From the NCBI RefSeq assembly GCF_900100485.1, contig NZ_FNDH01000010.1:1-64000 (forward strand): a stretch of 64,000 bases of DNA. Reading direction: 5' to 3'. The notes beneath the pieces are model-generated. The model did no database searches, had not been told where the DNA came from, and was given only the letters and a program-made list of their open reading frames with translations. The translations under genes and the position numbers were made by a program. Below are positions 63,023 to 64,000 of this stretch, piece by piece. This DNA comes from Nitrosomonas sp. Nm132 (GTDB lineage Bacteria; Pseudomonadota; Gammaproteobacteria; Burkholderiales; Nitrosomonadaceae). Positions within the stretch are counted from its first letter, which is position 1. Each line of letters opens with the position of its first letter.

Positions 63023-63265
63023 ATGTGGGGACTCAAGCTCGCTGTATGCATCGCCTATGACTTACTCGATCTCACATTGGGACGAACACTTTTCATCATG
63101 CCTTTTGGTGGAGAGATCGTAGGCTGTGCACTTTGCGCCGCGATGTTTGGAACAAATGGGCTTCTCTATGGATTAGAAGCGCTGGATGTGACAGAACAGT
63201 TTGATGGATTCATTCCAACCGCAACGATTATTGCACTGATGAACAGACCGAAATCCGCTGGTTAA
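63023..63265 (+). CDS. Small membrane protein of unknown function
   Basis: An 80-aa hydrophobic protein, MWGLKLAVCIAYDLLDLTLG at the start and IVGCALCAAMFGTNGLLYGL in the middle, consistent with two membrane segments, ending in a polar tail with PTATIIALMNRPKSAG. AGGGA precedes the ATG at 10-11 bp. I recognise no family. It stands alone between the exonuclease fusion and the restriction-gene remnants. Confidence 0.65.
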   Translation: MWGLKLAVCIAYDLLDLTLGRTLFIMPFGGEIVGCALCAAMFGTNGLLYGLEALDVTEQFDGFIPTATIIALMNRPKSAG

Positions 63266-63380
63266 CCCGCGGTATACGAGGTAGAAATGATCTGATTTTT
63301 TATCTGTCAGGATTTCTAAAAGCTTTAGCGTCTTTTTGAGGCATTCGAAATAACCATTACCCTCTCTCAACATAAAGCAG

Positions 63381-63415
63381 TTACCCACAGCCTTATCCAC
63401 GGAAATTGTGGATAA
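63381..63415. promoter_or_regulatory. Cluster of three DnaA-box-like 9-mers
   Basis: TTACCCACA (63381-63389), TTATCCACG (63393-63401) and, inverted, TGTGGATAA (63407-63415, complement TTATCCACA, a perfect box). The last two form an inverted pair around GAAATT. They lie in about 390 bp (63266-63652) that holds no gene I can support. No dnaA, dnaN or repeat array is near, so an origin is not implied. Confidence 0.5.
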
Positions 63416-63652
63416 TAGGTTTTAGCTAAAAATGCCAAACCAGGCAACATTGCTCTCGTCTGTGCCAGCAGTTCCTTATAAAACCCACTAAATAAAGGTA
63501 CCCCGAGAGAATTCATAACGAAAAAAGCATAAAATTGATGCGGCCATATATTTCCCATAGGTAAGCCTGATGGAAACAAATCACTACACGCGCGGTCAAG
63601 CAGCCCTTTCAAGAAATTGGAAAGTAAATGGATATTCAAAAAATCAGCATAA

Positions 63653-63784
63653 ATGATCAAATCTAACTTTTCAGTATTGAGCCAGCACGACGAGCAGTTG
63701 CTGCGTCTTGGTATGCTGGCTGAAAAGTATTTTGCAGATGATCCCCATACTTGCCTTCTCAAGCTGCGTCAATTCGCTTACTGA
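63653..63784 (+). pseudogene. N-terminal remnant of a type I restriction R subunit (hsdR)
   Basis: A 43-codon frame, MIKSNFSVLSQHDEQLLRLG then MLAEKYFADDPHTCLLKLRQF and stop. This matches the start of HsdR-like helicase-nucleases (the DUF4145-like N-terminal segment), normally about 1000 residues long. The rest of the gene is absent, so this is a deletion remnant or a decayed gene. Confidence 0.6.
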
Positions 63785-63834
63785 AATAAAATCCTATTAA
63801 CACCAACAAGAAATTTTGAAGACTAAAGCGAATC

Positions 63835-64000
63835 ATGTCGCGTTTTTATGAAATAGAACCAACTGCAGAAAATTATTGGCGTGCCATTATTCTTTTTGGA
63901 CGAAATTCTGCTTCGTACAAATTCGCTCTTGCAAAAACCCTTTTCGATTTTCAGTCATTGGGGAAAACACAAATCACCCTTGAAGAACTTGCAGTGCCAT
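63835..64000 (+). CDS. Partial gene at the right edge, possibly nuclease-related
   Basis: An open frame begins at ATG 63835 and runs off the window: MSRFYEIEPTAENYWRAIIL, FGRNSASYKFALAKTLFDF, and ITLEELAVP (55 codons visible). The start resembles proteins I associate with HNH endonucleases of restriction or defence loci, but no catalytic motif is within view. Its place beside an hsdR remnant fits a defence neighbourhood. No good ribosome site is seen. Confidence 0.5.
   Translation, partial: MSRFYEIEPTAENYWRAIILFGRNSASYKFALAKTLFDFQSLGKTQITLEELAVP

Overview
The window looks like chromosomal DNA of a betaproteobacterium close to Nitrosomonas. This is inferred from the gene order aroQ-accB-accC-prmA-(zinc-ribbon DUF3426 protein), the overall character of the housekeeping proteins, and many insertion-sequence remnants. 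No rRNA or tRNA gene and no ammonia-oxidation gene lies in the window, so the genus is a judgement and not something read directly.

Layout. 1-1768 is a graveyard of transposase remnants. 1968-10345 is housekeeping: aroQ, accBC, prmA, a DUF3426 protein and metH. 10466-13986 is signalling: a GGDEF diguanylate cyclase, a LuxR-type response regulator, and its histidine kinase gene interrupted by an in-frame amber codon. 14231-14966 is a relict flagellar locus: a decayed flagellin gene behind a sigma-28-like promoter, followed by an intact fliT-like gene. 15272-22465 holds a DUF4139 protein, an L,D-transpeptidase-fold protein, tadA, prmB, rluB, ybaB, dnaX and the SRP RNA gene ffs.

22854-59818 is the accessory heart of the window: a split siderophore locus. 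On the left are an ornithine N-monooxygenase and an N-hydroxyornithine acyltransferase (minus strand), divergent from a cyclic-peptide-type ABC exporter (plus strand). On the right are an ECF sigma factor, MbtH protein, type II thioesterase, Sfp-type phosphopantetheinyl transferase and four megasynthase genes (FAAL-ACP-C-A-PCP; KS-AT-KR-ACP; C-A-PCP; C-A-PCP-E-C-A-PCP-C-A-PCP-TE), all on the minus strand. Together they predict an acylated five-residue peptide with one malonate-derived beta-hydroxy unit and at least two N-acyl-N-hydroxyornithine-type hydroxamates, i.e. an amphiphilic lipopeptide siderophore. Fur-box-like sequences sit at its promoters. No TonB-dependent receptor or FecR is present. 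Between the two halves (27364-31866) lies an unrelated-looking minus-strand block: a tyrosinase with two PPC-like domains, a 71-aa ORF, and three secreted or lipoprotein genes, two of them sharing a cysteine cassette and one carrying a Kazal domain.

60576-64000 holds a YedK/HMCES-type protein, a DnaQ exonuclease-GIY-YIG fusion, a small membrane protein, a cluster of DnaA boxes, a type I restriction R-subunit remnant and a gene running off the end.

A family of 161-162 bp MITE-like elements with perfect or near-perfect termini and 4-bp target duplications (TTAA, CTAG, CTAA, TGAA) is scattered through the window (five full copies, one 55-bp perfect-palindrome derivative, one solo end). One copy has replaced the C-terminus of the siderophore exporter.
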